NCBI GenBank assembly: GCA_014529385.2
Contig: CM043964.1
Coordinates: forward strand, 3,331,497 to 3,395,496
Reading direction: 5' to 3'
DNA: 64,000 nucleotides
Source: Adiantum capillus-veneris
Lineage: Eukaryota; Streptophyta; Polypodiopsida; Polypodiales; Pteridaceae
A model generated the notes under the pieces. It saw only the letters and a program-made list of their open reading frames with translations, made no database searches and was not told where the DNA came from. Each line of letters begins with the position of its first letter. The stretch's first letter is position 1. Below, piece by piece: positions 18,752 to 31,689 of this stretch. The position numbers and the translations under genes were made by a program.

Positions 18752-21101
18752 TTAATCTTTTGGAAAGATTCTTGTAGGTCTCGGCTATACTCATCTGCAG
18801 CGAAGACCTTCCCGTGTACCTTAAGTAGCAAGGGACTTTTTGATCTTCCCTCTATTACCTCAAAAGGTGCTTTTCCTGTGGAAGTATGTACAGTGTTATT
18901 GTAGGCATATTCCACTAAGGGTAAGTACTTCTCCCATTGGGATCTTTGATCTACTTCCGTTACATAGGCTTTTAGTAGATCGAGAATTGTTAGGTTAGCT
19001 ATTTCACTTTGGCCATCCGTTTGTGGGTGATAGGCCGAAGAGAACTTTAGCCTTGTTCCTAAATTCTCAAAGAGACCCTTCCAGAAATTACTGTTCATTC
19101 CAGGATCTCTATCCGACACTATGGACATTGGCAAGCCATGGTACTTGAAGATTTGTGAAATGAAGAGGGTTGCCATTTGATGGGCTTTGATAGTCTTTTT
19201 GACAGGTATAAAATGAGCTTGTTTATTGAAAGCTGTCTACTATCGTCCATATTCTCGTATTCCCATGGATAGACTTAGGCAATCCAAAGATAAAATCCAT
19301 GGATATGCTCTCCCATGGTGAATTAGGGATTGGCAAAGTTTGAAGCAATCCAAGTTGCTTCCCTCTATCAAACTTTGTATTTTGACATACCACACATTTA
19401 GAAACATACTCTTGTATATAGGCCAATAGAAATATGTTTCAATCCCCTTTAGGGTAGACTCAATCCCTCTATGCCCTGCATAAAGAGGAGCATGAGATTC
19501 ATACATTACTTTCTCACGTAGTGAGCTAGTAATGCATAGTCTATTGCCATAGAGAAGATAACCATATTGTAAAGTAAATGGTTCCTCTTTCTTCCCTAGT
19601 GCAAGGGCTGAAATCACATCTCTAAAATCAGGATCAATAGCATACTCATCTATCATAGAAGATAGATCATTGTGAGTTGCTATGGAAACCGCATTCACTC
19701 TCGGCCATCTTGAGAGTGCATCGGCTGCTTGATTATGCTTGCCAACAATGTGAGCAATATGAAAATGAAATTGCGAAAGGAAATTTGCCCACCTCATTTG
19801 TTTGTCGGAGATCTTGGTCTGCGTCATGAAGTACTTAAGACTTTGGTGATTCGTTCGCAGAATGAAAGGATTCCCGAATAAATAGTGCTTCCATGAGTCT
19901 AAGGCATGTAGAACTGCAAGGAGTTCCTTTTCATATATGCCTAGAGCTTGCTCAACAGGGTCGAGCCTTCGACTTTCATAGCCTATGGCGTGCCCTTCTT
20001 GAAGCAAAACAGCTCCAAGGCAATCACCACAAGCATCACATTGGACCTCAAATGGCTTTGAGAGATCCGGTAATGTAAGCACAGGTTGAGAGATAAGCTT
20101 TTCGAAAGCATTGTTCTCCTTGGCAGACCATGTGTACCTAAGGTTTTTCTTTGTTAGGTCATGTAATGGTCCTGCTATTAGTGAAAAATTTTCTATGAAG
20201 CATCTATAGTATGCGCACATACCTGTAAAGCTTCTTAACTCATGAAGATTCCTTGGTTTAGGCCATCCTTTTATTACCTCTAACTTTGATGGATCCATTT
20301 GGATGCCATCTTGAGAGATAATGTGACCTAAATACTGAATCTCTTGTAAGAAAAATTCACTTTTCTTTCGATTAACATAAAGTTTATTCTCTCTTAGAAC
20401 TTGAAATATTACTTGGAGGTGTCGCTTGTGTTCATCCAATGAATTAGAGTATATGATGATATCATCAAAGAACACTCCAGTAAAGATTCGGTGAGGCCTG
20501 AATAGCATCTCCATCAAGCGGTTGAATGTGGTTGGTGCATTGGTCAAGCCAAAAGTCATGACAATGTATTCGTAAAGACCAAACGTAGTGCGGAATGCGG
20601 TCTTTACAATGTCTTGATCAACTATCCTTATTTGATAATAGCCACTTTTTAGGTCAATCCTACTGAAGTAGGTGGACCCTTGTAGCTTATCAAATAGGTC
20701 CTCTACCCGTGGAACGGGAAACCTATTCTTGATAGTGATCCTATTTAGTGCTCTATAGTCGACACACATACAATATGTGCCATCTTTCTTGTGCACTAAT
20801 AGCATAGGAGAACAAAATGGAGATGAGCTAGGCCTAACCATGCCCTTCTCAACTAACTCATGCACTTGCCGCATAATCTCCTCTTGTTGAGCTTGAGAAA
20901 CTCTTTAAGGAGGTTTGTTAGGCGGTGAACTTCCTGGAAGAAGTTCAATTGCATGGTCATCATTGCCTCGTTTAGGAGGTAGCTCACAAGGGATGTCGTC
21001 AATAAAGACATCTTGAAACCCCTTGAGAAATTTGGATAACTCTAATTCCTTTTTATTGTGTATATTTTCTTTTGCTAAAACTTTAGGTTCATTTTGAGAA
21101 T
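18752..21101 (-). pseudogene. gypsy A reverse transcriptase, RNase H and integrase core
   Basis: The frame 19240-20874 holds RT (from VEKGMVRPSSSPFCSP, with FFDD in the catalytic box in place of the usual YxDD/FxDD, which is tolerated), then RNase H (CDACGDCLGAVL, YEKELLAVLHAL, DALSRW) and the integrase zinc-finger start (HAPLYAGHRGIEST). Integrase continues in another frame: CVVCQNTKFDRGKQ at 19223-19426, and 18752-19176 with VSDRDPGMNS and GQSEIANL. A TAA lies just before the RT block (20905-20907), and the linker to protease (21097-21129) is cut by copia-2. At least two frameshifts and several stops mark it as dead. Confidence 0.9.
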
Positions 21102-21326
21102 TGTTGGAATTAGGGTTGCAGAGAAACACACACAGCTTGGAGAAGACGAAGGAAGCTCAAGGCACACAATAGAGAGTGTTACTTAGTGTGCAATGGAAAG
21201 ATAGATAGCCCTAGAGTGATGGGCGTATATACAATGCACGGGGGGAAAAACCTCCTAAAGAGGGAAAAAATGCCCCGGCGGTCCTAGTGTGTTCACACAC
21301 ATCACTACCACATGTATATGGTAACA
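21102..21326 (-). repeat. 3' LTR of copia-2
   Basis: Reverse complement of the copia-1 LTR; + strand text TGTTGGAATTAGGG...ATATGGTAACA. Confidence 0.95.
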
Positions 21327-21401
21327 AATCCCCCCTGAAGTGATGCGGTGAACGAGAGCTGGCACATGAGTAAAGGGAAGTGCCATGCCCAGAGGACAGG
21401 A

Positions 21402-24400
21402 TCAGTCCACAAAGGGGAGTAAGCCCAAAGCTTTGTGGAAAGCTTCAAGCTTCTCACGAGACAATGCCTTTGTGAAAAGATCTGCAAGGTTGTCCTGTGT
21501 TGGCACATAAGCCAAGCTGATCTCTCCTGCTAAGAGCCTCTCCCTGACATAGTGGTAATGCACCTCAATGTGCTTTGTGCGAGCATGAAAAACTGGGTTC
21601 CTCGCAACTGCCAATGCGCTCTGACTGTCAGTGTAGATAGTGTTGGCAGTGTCCTGTCCAACACCCAAATCAGCCATAAGGCGTCTGAGCCATACACACT
21701 CAACCATAGCTGTGAAGACTGCCCTGTACTCAGCCTCACAACTCGAAGTGGCCACAGTAGGTTGCTTCTTGCTCAACCATGATATACATGAACTGCCAAG
21801 CATGAAACAAAAACCACTTGTGGACACTCTCGTGTCAAAACAACCAGCCCAATCTGAGTCCGAAAAAGCATGTAAGTCTGGCGGCAATGATCCCCCCTTG
21901 GGATAAAATAAGCCAAGATGTAAAGTGCCACTAAGGTAGCGGAAAATCCTCTTGACAGCCTGCCAATGCTTAGACCCTGGGCTATGCATAAATCTGCTGA
22001 CCTGTGAGACTGCAAACTGAATATCCGGCCTCGTGTTGCATACATAAATGAGGCAGCCAACAGCAGTTTGGTAAAGAGTGACATCAACAGGATCACCAGC
22101 ATCATGTAGACTCAACTTCAAACCTGTTTCCATGGGAGTGGCAATAGGTTTGAAATCCTCAAGTCCAAACTTACATAGCAATGTCTCTATGTAACTTTTC
22201 TAACACAAGGCAATACCACCATCACACTGCTTAAACTGTATACCCAAGTAATGATGCAACAGCCCCAAATCTTTCATCTTGAAAGTAGCATTCAAATCAG
22301 CCTTAAATTCAGCAATATGTCTCTCATTTGGTCCAGTGATCAGCAAATCATCGACATAAAGAACTACAATGAGAAGTACATCACCCGCACGCTTTACATA
22401 CAATGTGCTTTCTGTTGGAATGTTACGAAAGCCTTGTTTGACCAAATGAGTGTCAAATTTCTAATAGCAAGCACGAGGAGATTGCTTCAACCCATACAAA
22501 GCCTTGTTACATTTGCACACTTTGTCCTCTTGTCCTTTTATGACAAAACCGCGAGGCTGCGTTACATAAACTTCCTCAAATATGTCACCATTCAAGAAAG
22601 CAGTAACAATGTCTGATTGATGTACATCCCAACCAAAATGAGCTGCCAATGCACATAGAAAACGCACAGTAGTCATACGACAAGTGGGAGCAAAAGTCTC
22701 TTCATAATCTATGCCTTTTTGCTGTGCATAACCCTTTGCAACAAGTCGAGCCTTATGGCGATCAATCTCACCATCCGGCTTGCGTTTCAACTTGTAAACC
22801 CACTTCGTACCAATGGCCTTTTTGCCAGGAGGCAAATCACATAAAGTCCATGTGTCATTTTCTATAAGAGCATCATATTCTGATTGCATAGCAGCCATCC
22901 AATTTTCTGAATTCTGTGCTTCATCAAAAGACAGAGGCTCCTCAACATCATGTAAACTAGACACAGCCAAAGCATAACAATCTGATGCATAAGATGCATG
23001 GCGAGAGCCTGAACGAGTACGACTAGACAAAGGTGCATCCAATTTACTGTCACGCAAAGTGTGCACCAGCCATTTTGGCATACCTCTAGCCTGCTCATTT
23101 TCAGCCCTTTCCTCATCAAGTACATCATGTACATCTGCATCAGTAATAGGCTGATCTAAAACATTTTTAGAAACCCCCATAGGCTGTACATTTGCCTCAT
23201 TGGAACTTACATTCGTATTTCCACCACTGAAAAGAGTCAACAAAGTGTCATAAATGTCTTGTGAGCTTACATTACTGTCTCTAGTACATGACAGCAAGGG
23301 CTGAACAGAATCTTCCACAAACACTACATCCCGAGAAACCAGAATACGTTTTGTTTGCGGATGATACAACCTGTAACCTTTGCTTTCAGCACTATAACCA
23401 ACAAAAATACATTTGACAGCCTTATCATCCAATTTTCTGCGCTGCACTTGTGGCACCAAAGCATATGCCAAACAGCCAAAAACACGCATGTGCTCAATAG
23501 AAGGTTTTCTATCATGCCATGCTTCATATGGAGTAATAGACTGCAAAGCTTTCGTAGGACACCTGTTAAGTACATAAGTGGCACACATGATGGCCTCAAG
23601 CCAAAAAGAATGCGGTAAAGCTTGACTTTTGACCATACATCGTGCCATTTCCGTCAGTGACCTGTGTTTCCTCTCAGCAACACCATTTTGCTAAGGTGTA
23701 TAAGGCACTGTACATTGGTGTTTTATCCCATGACTAGCCAGAAATGCATTAAATTCATGAGACATATACTCCCCCCCTCGATCTGAACGGAGGGTGCCCA
23801 TAGTACATTTCGAGACATTTTCAGTCATAGCCAGAAATTGTTTGAAGCACATAAAGACTTGGGACTTTGCTTTAAGCGGAAATACCCATGCATGCCTGGA
23901 GTAATCATCAATGAAAGTCATGAAGTACAGGTAATTGCCCAAGGACGGAGTTTGCATGGGCCCACAAACATCACTATGCACAAGTTGCAACCTGCATGTG
24001 ACCCGAACTGAACCATCCTTTGGAAATTTAGAACGCTGCATCTTACGCAAAATACATCCTTCACAAACATGTTTGATAGGTGCTTCAAGAGGCGGCAAAG
24101 AAGCAACCATATCAGATTTCTGCAAATGCAGCAAACTGGCAAAATTCAGATGACCAAAACGTGCATGCCAAAGTTTTGCATCTGAAATAGCCCTTGAATC
24201 TGCAACAGCATTTGCAAAATTTTGTCCACACTTGTCATACAAAGTGAGCTTATACAGCCCACGGCACAGAAGCCCAGATGCAACAATTTCATCACCAAAA
24301 CTGAGATCATGAACTGTACATCTGTCATCCACAAATTTGACTACAAGTCCAAGTCTAGCAAGTGCGGATACAGACAAGAGATTCTTCTTGATCCCAGGTA

Positions 24401-25688
24401 CATAAAATGCATCAACAAGTGTGAAGGAACTGCCATTAGCAGCAGTGAGCACAATCTTTCCAACTCCCTGAACTGGATAAGAGGCATTGTTGGCACAAGT
24501 GACTGAATTCCCATGAGAGACAGACTCGAGAGAGGTAAACAATTCACGATGTGAGGTAATGTGCTTTGTAGCACCATTGTCGAAATACCACATATGTGAA
24601 TCTGCAGCAACTGACAACCATGCATCATGGACAGCAGGATTGTAAGTGCACTCTGTGCTAAAAGCCCATTCTGCATCAACATCAGCAACACAGTCTCCTT
24701 TCACAGAAGAGTCAACAATGGCTGCATTTGTAGTGGAACCAGCATTTGCAGTGGAACCACCCTCTTTCTTCTTAGCCTCTTTGGCCTTCAACTTAGGACA
24801 CGACTTGATCAAGTGATCATTGGATTTACAATAATGGCAATGCATCTTCTTTTTGCCCTTATCACCAGAATTGCCAGACGAAGTACTGCCAGCAGAAGCA
24901 TTAGGAACATAATTTTTGCCACTCGCAGCAGAACCATAAGAAGTGGCTGCATTACTGTTACCACCCTTTCTTTGAGAAGTAATAAAGGCATGTTCAACTG
25001 CACGCTGCCTAGTCCTGTTTTTTCTAGAAAGTGAGTCTTGCAACAGCAATGTGCATAATGCATCAAACTTGACAACTTCAGGATTTCCTTGGGTCATCAG
25101 TCTCCAAGTACTAGCAAATGTCTAGTAGGAATCTGGTAAGGCATCAAGAACCGTCTACACAAGGGAACTGTCTGAAATGACTTCACCTGCAGAAATAAGC
25201 TACTCATTGATATCCTTGACACTAGCAAGGAAAGTGTCCATATCATCTTCCTCATGCATAATCTTCGACTCCAGCTCTTTACGTAGCAAAGCAATTTTAG
25301 CCTCATTGCGGCTTGCATAAAGACCTGCTAAAATATCCCAAGCCTGTTTTGCAGATTTTGCAAAACGGATGTGAGGAACAATGGTGCGCTTCACAGACAA
25401 CGCAATCAATGCATGAGCCTGCGCATCCTTAACATCCCAACGAGCTTGTTCTGCCGTAGGCAAAACAACTCTAACAGCTGCAATCCTTGCAGCAAGACCT
25501 GCAACATCCTCAACATCGCCTACATCCTCAGAACCAGGACGTACATCAATGCCCTGCACAATGTTCCAGACACCCTTTGACACAAGAACATGTTGCATCA
25601 TATAAGCCCACATAGGGTAGTTGTCCCCATCCAACCTATCCTCAGCAGCAAACATCTTGAACACATCTGTGTTGTTGTTGTCAGCCAT
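21402..25688 (-). pseudogene. copia-2 gag-pol polyprotein, six TAG stops, no net indel
   Basis: 4287 bp from ATG (25686-25688) to the terminal stop, the same length as copia-1, with the same domain order: gag, CCHC, protease DxGA, integrase, RT with YVDD, RNase H. Protease reads DNGA where copia-1 has DSGA, and RT has ACY where copia-1 has AWY. Stops, all TAG, lie at 25200, 25155, 25122, 23691, 22461 and 22200 (lower + strand coordinate). Five stand where copia-1 has Gln and one where it has Glu. The absence of frameshifts means the damage is by substitution only. Confidence 0.95.
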
Positions 25689-26036
25689 GGTAAATGCTGC
25701 ACCTGATGTGAAAACTGCCCGAAAATAGGAGAAACGGAGCGAGAACAACCTGTGCTATATAGCACAAATCGTAGAAGACTATAAGGCACCTGTTATGCAA
25801 AAAACGGCACTGACAAAAATTCTGCACAAAATGACGAAATAGCCTGTGCAGTACTGCCTGTAGTGGAAACGGAGGCCGAAATGAGCCCAAATCAAAATTC
25901 TGAGCAGACCGAGCTCTTCGAGATCGCCCAAAATATTTGTCGACCTGCGAACGCTTGCCAAAGCTCACTGAAATCGGAGAAGGTGAGCAGGCGTGTGCTG
26001 GAGCGGCTGGCGACTAAGCCCAGAAGGACGTGACCT

Positions 26037-26048
26037 GCTCTGATACCA
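26037..26048 (-). other. primer binding site of copia-2
   Basis: GCTCTGATACCA on + (TGGTATCAGAGC on -), two bases from the 5' LTR. Confidence 0.93.
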
Positions 26049-26050
26049 AT

Positions 26051-26275
26051 TGTTGGAATTAGGGTTGCAAAGAAACACACACAGCTTGGAGAAGACGAAG
26101 GAAGCTTAAGGCACACAATAGAGAGTGTTACTTAGTGTGCAATGGAAAGATAGATAGCCCTAGAGTGATGGGCATATATACAATGCACGGGGGAAAAAAC
26201 CTCCTAAAGAGGGAAAAAATGCCCCGGCGGTCCTAGTGTGTTCACACACATCACTACCACATGTATATGGTAACA
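26051..26275 (-). repeat. 5' LTR of copia-2
   Basis: Matches 21102-21326 with differences at GTTGCAG/GTTGCAA, GCTCAAG/GCTTAAG, GGGCGTA/GGGCATA and the G/A run in GCACGGGGG. Confidence 0.95.
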
Positions 26276-26280
26276 AGAAT

Positions 26281-28301
26281 CTTTAACAAAAATCATGTAC
26301 ACAGAAATAGAGCTCTTTATTGACTTGTTGAAAGCTTGTGTATGTACAATGGGTATAGTGTTACCCATTTCCTTAGCATCTATATACATATCTGTTTCCC
26401 TGAACTTAAAGGAGATTCTCCTTTCAGGGAATTTAACATTGGTAGCCATGCGAACAAACCATGGTGCCCCTAGGACTACATCCTCATGCTTGAGAGGAGA
26501 GATAAAGAAGTCCTCTTTGTCCACATAGCTTTGGACATGGAGCCTCAATTTCCCGATTAAGGGAGTGACTGAAGCTTCTTGCCCCTTGAAAGAACCGTCT
26601 GCGGCGGCTAGGAAATCTCCCATCTTGTAGGTTTGTATGCCTAGTTTGGTGGCCAACTCTATAGATATAAAATTATGAGTAGAACCGGGGTCAAAGAGAA
26701 TAAAAGCATCATGTTCTCTTACCTTTCCCCAAGCATAGCATAGAGGAGATCCTTTGTGGTGAGTTTCCTCCTCTTGGATTTCGACAAAGGTAGCTCTAGG
26801 AGGATCATGGCCGTTGTTCTTTTGGGGATAAGCGCGGTACGTATGCCCTTGTTCGCTGCACTTGAAACACCGGTTATCCTTGCGATAACGCTCAAGCTCT
26901 TTAGGAGAGAGTTTATTTTTGCCTTTGTAAACTCCCTTCTCTTTAGCTTTGTTGGAATTGCCCTTAGGAGACTTTTGGACATTGTCCTTCCCCTTAGCTC
27001 ATTGGAACCCTTGTTTTCAGGGGGCTTAGAATTCCTCTTAGCCCCTGTTTGGAAATTGATTCGAGAGGCCACCATAGTATGATGTATTACCGTTGGTGCG
27101 TGGCCTTTGGGAGTTGACATACTCTGCCATTTCTTCGGTTAAGCCCGCGCAAAATTGCTACTTTTGCTCTCCAAAATCCAACTTTTTGAAGACAGTGGCT
27201 TTGAGTTGTAGGTCCCAAACCTTGTCTACATATTTGTGGATGGATTCATAGGGAGAGAGCTTTAAGCTTTGCCATTCGGTGAGTGCTTTGTCTTTGGCAT
27301 TGGTGGCCAAAAACTGCTTCATAATGGAAGCTCTTAAAGCTTTTCATGTTCGTGGAGCTTCACCGTTGGCCCGTAGGCTAGACCACCATTGTCTGGCGGA
27401 CTTTTGAAAGTGCATAGCTTCATGGCGTAGCTTAGAGGAGTCCATGAAGCCCTCATCTTCGAACGCCGCATCAAATTGTTGGATAAAGGCCAAGACTTTT
27501 TCCATAGCACCAAAAGTGCCATCATAGGTAAGGAAAGAGATGCTCTTCCCTCCCTCTTTGAATTTCTTGAGCTTGGATGACCTCTTCCACGCGGCATATG
27601 ATTTCCTATGGCCTCTTCTTTTTTATGGTTCAAAGGTTGCACCATCACTTTCTTCAGAAGATGAAGAATTTGAGGAAGATGGAGAAGAGGGTGACCTCTT
27701 TCTCGCCTTTTTCTTGCCTTGATCTTTGTTGTCTTAACCATCACTTTCATAAGAGGAAGAAGATGGAGAAGAGGGTGTCCTCTTTCTTGCCTTTTTCTTC
27801 TCTTGCTTTTTGTCATCCCTCTTTGAAGTATGATGTGGAGAAGTATGCGATGGTCTTCTCCATTTTGGAGGTGATGGAGAGCGTTTAGCCCGCCGTCTTC
27901 GTGGAGCCATCTCCGTCGAGGTGGCGGGAGACTCACTTCTTTCTCGTTTCTTCGGTGGAGGCTCTTGAATTCTCCTTTGAGAAGGAGATGCGTCATCAAG
28001 GAGCAAATTTTTGAGCCCTTCATAGGGATCCTCTTCTTCTTCCCGAATTGGAGAGAGACCTCTTTTTGGAAGTCTCACAAGGAGGCTTCCTAGGTGTTCT
28101 CTCATCATGGTGGGGAGCTTGGAGAATCCCATGAGCACGAAGCTGCCATCGCACTTCACTTTGGAGGGATGGATTGCCCATGGCTTGTTGAAGCCTAGAA
28201 ACAACATAGTTAACAAGCATCGGGGCATCATTAGTAGCTTGCTCATTAGCAAAATCAAAGTTATCAACATTAATTTCACTCTCTTTACAATTGTCAGTCA
28301 T
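26281..28301 (-). pseudogene. gypsy A gag and protease
   Basis: Starts at MTDNCKESEINVDNFD (28301) and reads in broken frames through an acidic/basic Ser-Arg-rich region (28020-27334) with KRERSESP-type and repeated KKARKRTPSSPS-like text, into a gag capsid-like part (KQFLATNAKDKALTEWQ) near 27320-27130. A zinc knuckle at about 26820-26890 reads CFKCSEQGHTYRAY, with the last Cys replaced by Tyr. The protease follows with DPGSTHNFI in place of DxGA/S and VVLGAPWF as second signature. The end joins the RT part at 21097 across copia-2. Frameshifts and stops make it non-functional. Confidence 0.8.
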
Positions 28302-28705
28302 TCTAACAACTTTTAGGTGTAAACTTTTTAGATGTACTTTGGCACTTCAAGCCCTAGTTGCTACTCCTCTTTACCCCTTTAGAAAAAGCACTCAAGCTAC
28401 TGTACCCGTGGCTCGAATACCATTAATTGCAAGGAATAGAAGAGAGGGTCGTTCAACACCAAAATATCACTGGCTCCTGTCAAGCTTCTAATAGCTCAAT
28501 AGTGGTTAAGCCGTAGGCAAGCCCCGTAGGACTCCACTATTAAGACGATAGCTCTCGACGGTGATGCCCCGTTAACTGCACAAAGTTAGGCGCATTGCAA
28601 GGCTGAAAAATCCCTATTCTACTTACTCACATGCAATTAATAGTACCAACCATTTATAGCTAACTTGAGGACCTCCCTTCTTGAGCAAGAAAAGAGAAGC
28701 CTTGT

Positions 28706-28717
28706 GCTCTGGTACCA
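28706..28717 (-). other. primer binding site of gypsy A (variant)
   Basis: On the - strand TGGTACCAGAGC, one base different from the initiator tRNA-Met complement TGGTATCAGAGC, one base inside the LTR edge. Confidence 0.75.
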
Positions 28718-28718
28718 A

Positions 28719-30321
28719 TGTAGCATTTAATGGTCTAGTAACTTGTGTGTAGCGGAAAATAGCATGAACATAGTGAGCATTTCATTAGAATAGATTCCTA
28801 ATGAGAATAACAAGAGTGCTTGGGTGGAGAGAGCAACAAAAAGCATAACACCTAGTTAGATAGCATGACAATACTTCAAAAGAGAGAGAAATTAAGTGAT
28901 TGACAACAGTTGAGGACCGGATTTGCATGGAGCCAGTCCCCCCTCCAAAAGGCTTTGTATTATGGTTTCTTCCATCAAAAGATACATTTTACAATACAAT
29001 TTCTTGTGTTCCTTCAATACTAGCTAGTGCAATGAAGATGGAAACTTCATGCACTAAGCAAAACACTTATCAAACACAACATCAATTCCCTCACGGTCTC
29101 AGACCCAAGACCTCACACACCTTCAAAGATGGTGAGAGCTAGCGGGGTATGAGAGTAGATTGAGAGGAAGAAGGAGTATTCTTACGAGAAACATGTACAT
29201 CTCCTCACATAATCACTCATATTAGCATAGCTTAGCTTAGTAATTAGCATGATAGAGGAGATGAGCTTGCAATGAATCTTGGCTCTCGGTTGGATTTGCA
29301 TCACAAAGCCAAGAGTTGTTGGTGTAGGCCTTCCTTCTCACAAGCTTGGAGTAGGTGATAAGCTTTCCATTAAAGCTTGAGAAGGAGAGAGAGTCTTCTT
29401 TACTTCACACATGAGCTAGTGTGAGTGTGTAGGTCATAATGCCTTTGAAACATTATCCCTCTCTCTCTCTCTCTTGGTTGACCCCTCTTGCTATTTGCTC
29501 TTGCTAGCATCCTATTGGACCTCCCCAGGCTTAGCCAATGGTAATTAATCAGCATAAGTGATAGCCTTCTGACATGTGTCCCCCTTTCCCCTTTTGTGAG
29601 AGCTTTAGGTAATTATTTAATTCAACTAAACTCTCATTGGACCCCTTTGCCTCCTGGCCACTAGGAATCAGGCAAGCCATTGGGCTGCTGAATGCTCATT
29701 GGTCCCCTTGGGAGACTGTCCAATAGTCTTCTAGAAAGCTTAATTCTTATTGGTTCTTTTATTAAGTGTTTTTAAATTCATTAAACTAGATTTACTCTAG
29801 CCTAATTCTCATTGGTCCACCTCCAAGGCCATCCAATAGGAATTGGGTACACCTTGTGGGCATTTGGGCTAGGGAGCTGACATGTGTCCCTCATTCTCTT
29901 TGTGTAAAGGGAGCTTGTGTGTGTGTGTGTGTGTGTGTGTGTGAGTTTCTCTCTCATCCCCTACTTGCAAGGCTCGCCCCCTCCTATGTAGGGATTGCTA
30001 AAGACTTTTGGGACACACACAAAGCATCCAATTCCCCCAATGTTTGACCTTTGGACACAACCTTTGAATTTTGGAATCTTAGCATTTTGGAAGTCTTAAT
30101 GGGCTGAACCTTAGGGTCTTTTAAGCCCATTGTTGCACATGGCTCTTTACAGATGGCCCCCCCTTTGGATCCCTATTTTCCCTCCTTTGGATCCCTACTG
30201 TGGCCAGTCTGCTAGCTTAACCAATATTTTAGCTTTTTCTCCCCTGGCACTTCTCCATATTAAATGATCAGTTTAACATGAGAAAATCATTTAGGAGAAT
30301 TAGATATTGATTATTATGACA
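28719..30321 (-). repeat. 5' LTR of gypsy A (about 1.6 kb)
   Basis: The inner edge (TGTAGC on +, GCTACA on -) is fixed by the adjoining primer site. The outer edge (TATGACA on +, TGTCATA on -) is fixed by the 39-bp match to 15799-15837. It holds no coding sequence and a (TG)n array at 29915-29943. Because only the outer 39 bp can be compared, the internal extent is inferred. Confidence 0.6.
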
Positions 30322-31680
30322 CTAGTTATCCTTGAGTTAGTCCGCTCAAGGTTAGCAATTTAGCTAGCTTTGAGCGGGCATAAACTAGTGGGTAGATTCC
30401 TAGGCCATGGAAAGTGCAAAGTCTTTGAGCTATATTTTGTTGCTAGTTGTGAATGTAGAATTTTGATGTAGACCCCTAGGATGGGATCTCTCACTAAAGA
30501 TGTGCACCTTTAGAGGTAGCCATTGATTGTGAATGGTACTTATGTGTAATATGCCAAAAAGAAGGATCACTAGCATGCAAACTTTCACTACATGATTGGT
30601 TTCTTTTTTTTGAGGAGCAAAGTACTAGGTTATTGACTCATTGGCATTACATGTTTGAGAGCTCTATGGGATTGTGGTGAAAAATGAGAGAAATTCAAGA
30701 CTAATTGTCTATCCTATCTGATAGCCCTCTTATGCTGACAAAACAAGGTGAAGTCTCCTTTCACTATCTGAAAGTAAGCACTAAGAAATTTTGAATGCTT
30801 TCCTCCCTTCTCCTTCAACTTCTAAGGCTAAGTTCAAACAAGCCAATGGGAGAAGATGATAGCCCTGCATGAGGGGTTCCTATAAGATCTACAAACTGTG
30901 AAGATGTGTTGAGTTCACCATTCGGCTAGGACTCTTCAGAGCGTATTTCTGTAGAGTAGTATAAACCCTTTTTGAAAAAGACCCTCCTAGGTAGGAAGGC
31001 CCTTGAAAAATGTAAATACCCACCATAGCACACCAGTTTCACCTACTGCAAATGCATCTCAAATAGCTACCATTGCATCCAAAATGCATTTCTATAGAGT
31101 AGTCTAAACCCCCTTTTTCAAAAAGACCCTCCTATAAACCAATTAAATGCATCCCAAAAATCCATAATTCGTGCTTGTGGCATATGAAAGGTTCATGGTT
31201 GACTATCATTGCCATTGTGGGAGGTGGTTGAGCTAGCCTTTGGGCTAGTGGGGCCATCGTTAGTTTAGAGGCATTTCCAGCGGGCGATGGAAGTCCCAAC
31301 TCAACAAGAGGGCCTCTTAGAGGGGGGTTTCACTTCACTATTTAGACTTTTGGGTCAAACTTTGAGAAACTACTATTTAGGGGGACAAGGCAAGAAGCTT
31401 GGGAAGTGAGGCACTCTAACCCTCAAAAGAGAGTAGGGTTGATTTTTTATGGGTACTTTTGTCCCTTAAATTTCAAGGATTTTATGTTTTTGGCCTACAA
31501 AAGGCCAAAAAGGAGAATCGTGTTTGGGCATGCAATGGGTCGCCACATTAGGCACAAGATGTGTGCCATGTGTAGTGTTCTTTATTAGGAATGGGATCTA
31601 CTTGCCTGCAAGGCCATTGACTCTCAATATGGTCATTGAAGCACTCGTGCTCAAAGGTAGAGGTAACATTTTAGACTAGC
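30322..31680. other. unassigned region upstream of PEX19
   Basis: No gene is supported. One imperfect direct repeat: GTATTTCTGTAGAGTAGTAT...AAAGACCCTCCTA near 30940-30990, and again near 31087-31132. Short open frames (for example 31406-31588) show no recognisable product. Confidence 0.4.
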
Positions 31681-31689
31681 TGGGCCATA

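Larger units (their letters stand above)
21102..26275 (-). mobile_element. copia-2: sister of copia-1, complete but inactivated
   Basis: Complete, with 225-bp LTRs (21102-21326, 26051-26275) differing at about four sites, apparently all transitions. Target duplication AGAAT (21097-21101 and 26276-26280), primer site (26037-26048), and a polyprotein region of exactly the copia-1 length. It inserted into gypsy A between protease and RT. Internal text is nearly the same as copia-1, so the two belong to one recent family. Confidence 0.97.
15799..30321 (-). mobile_element. gypsy A: old chromovirus-type Ty3/gypsy carrying two nested insertions
   Basis: Reads right to left: 5' LTR (28719-30321), primer site, gag, protease, RT, RNase H, integrase, chromodomain, and a 3' LTR stub (15799-15837). 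Two later elements interrupt it, each with its own target duplication: copia-2 (21102-26275, AGAAT) and D (16724-18746, CATCC). Without them A is about 7.3 kb. Its reading frames carry stops and frameshifts, so it is the oldest layer of the nest. The first 39 bp of the LTR (TGTCATAATAATCAATATCT...) are shared at both ends; the rest of the 3' LTR is lost where gypsy C abuts. Confidence 0.85.

Noticed and set aside
21402-25688. TAG codons in copia-2 as programmed recoding sites
   Set aside because: The sister element copia-1 has sense codons (mostly CAG) at the same places, so mutation explains them.
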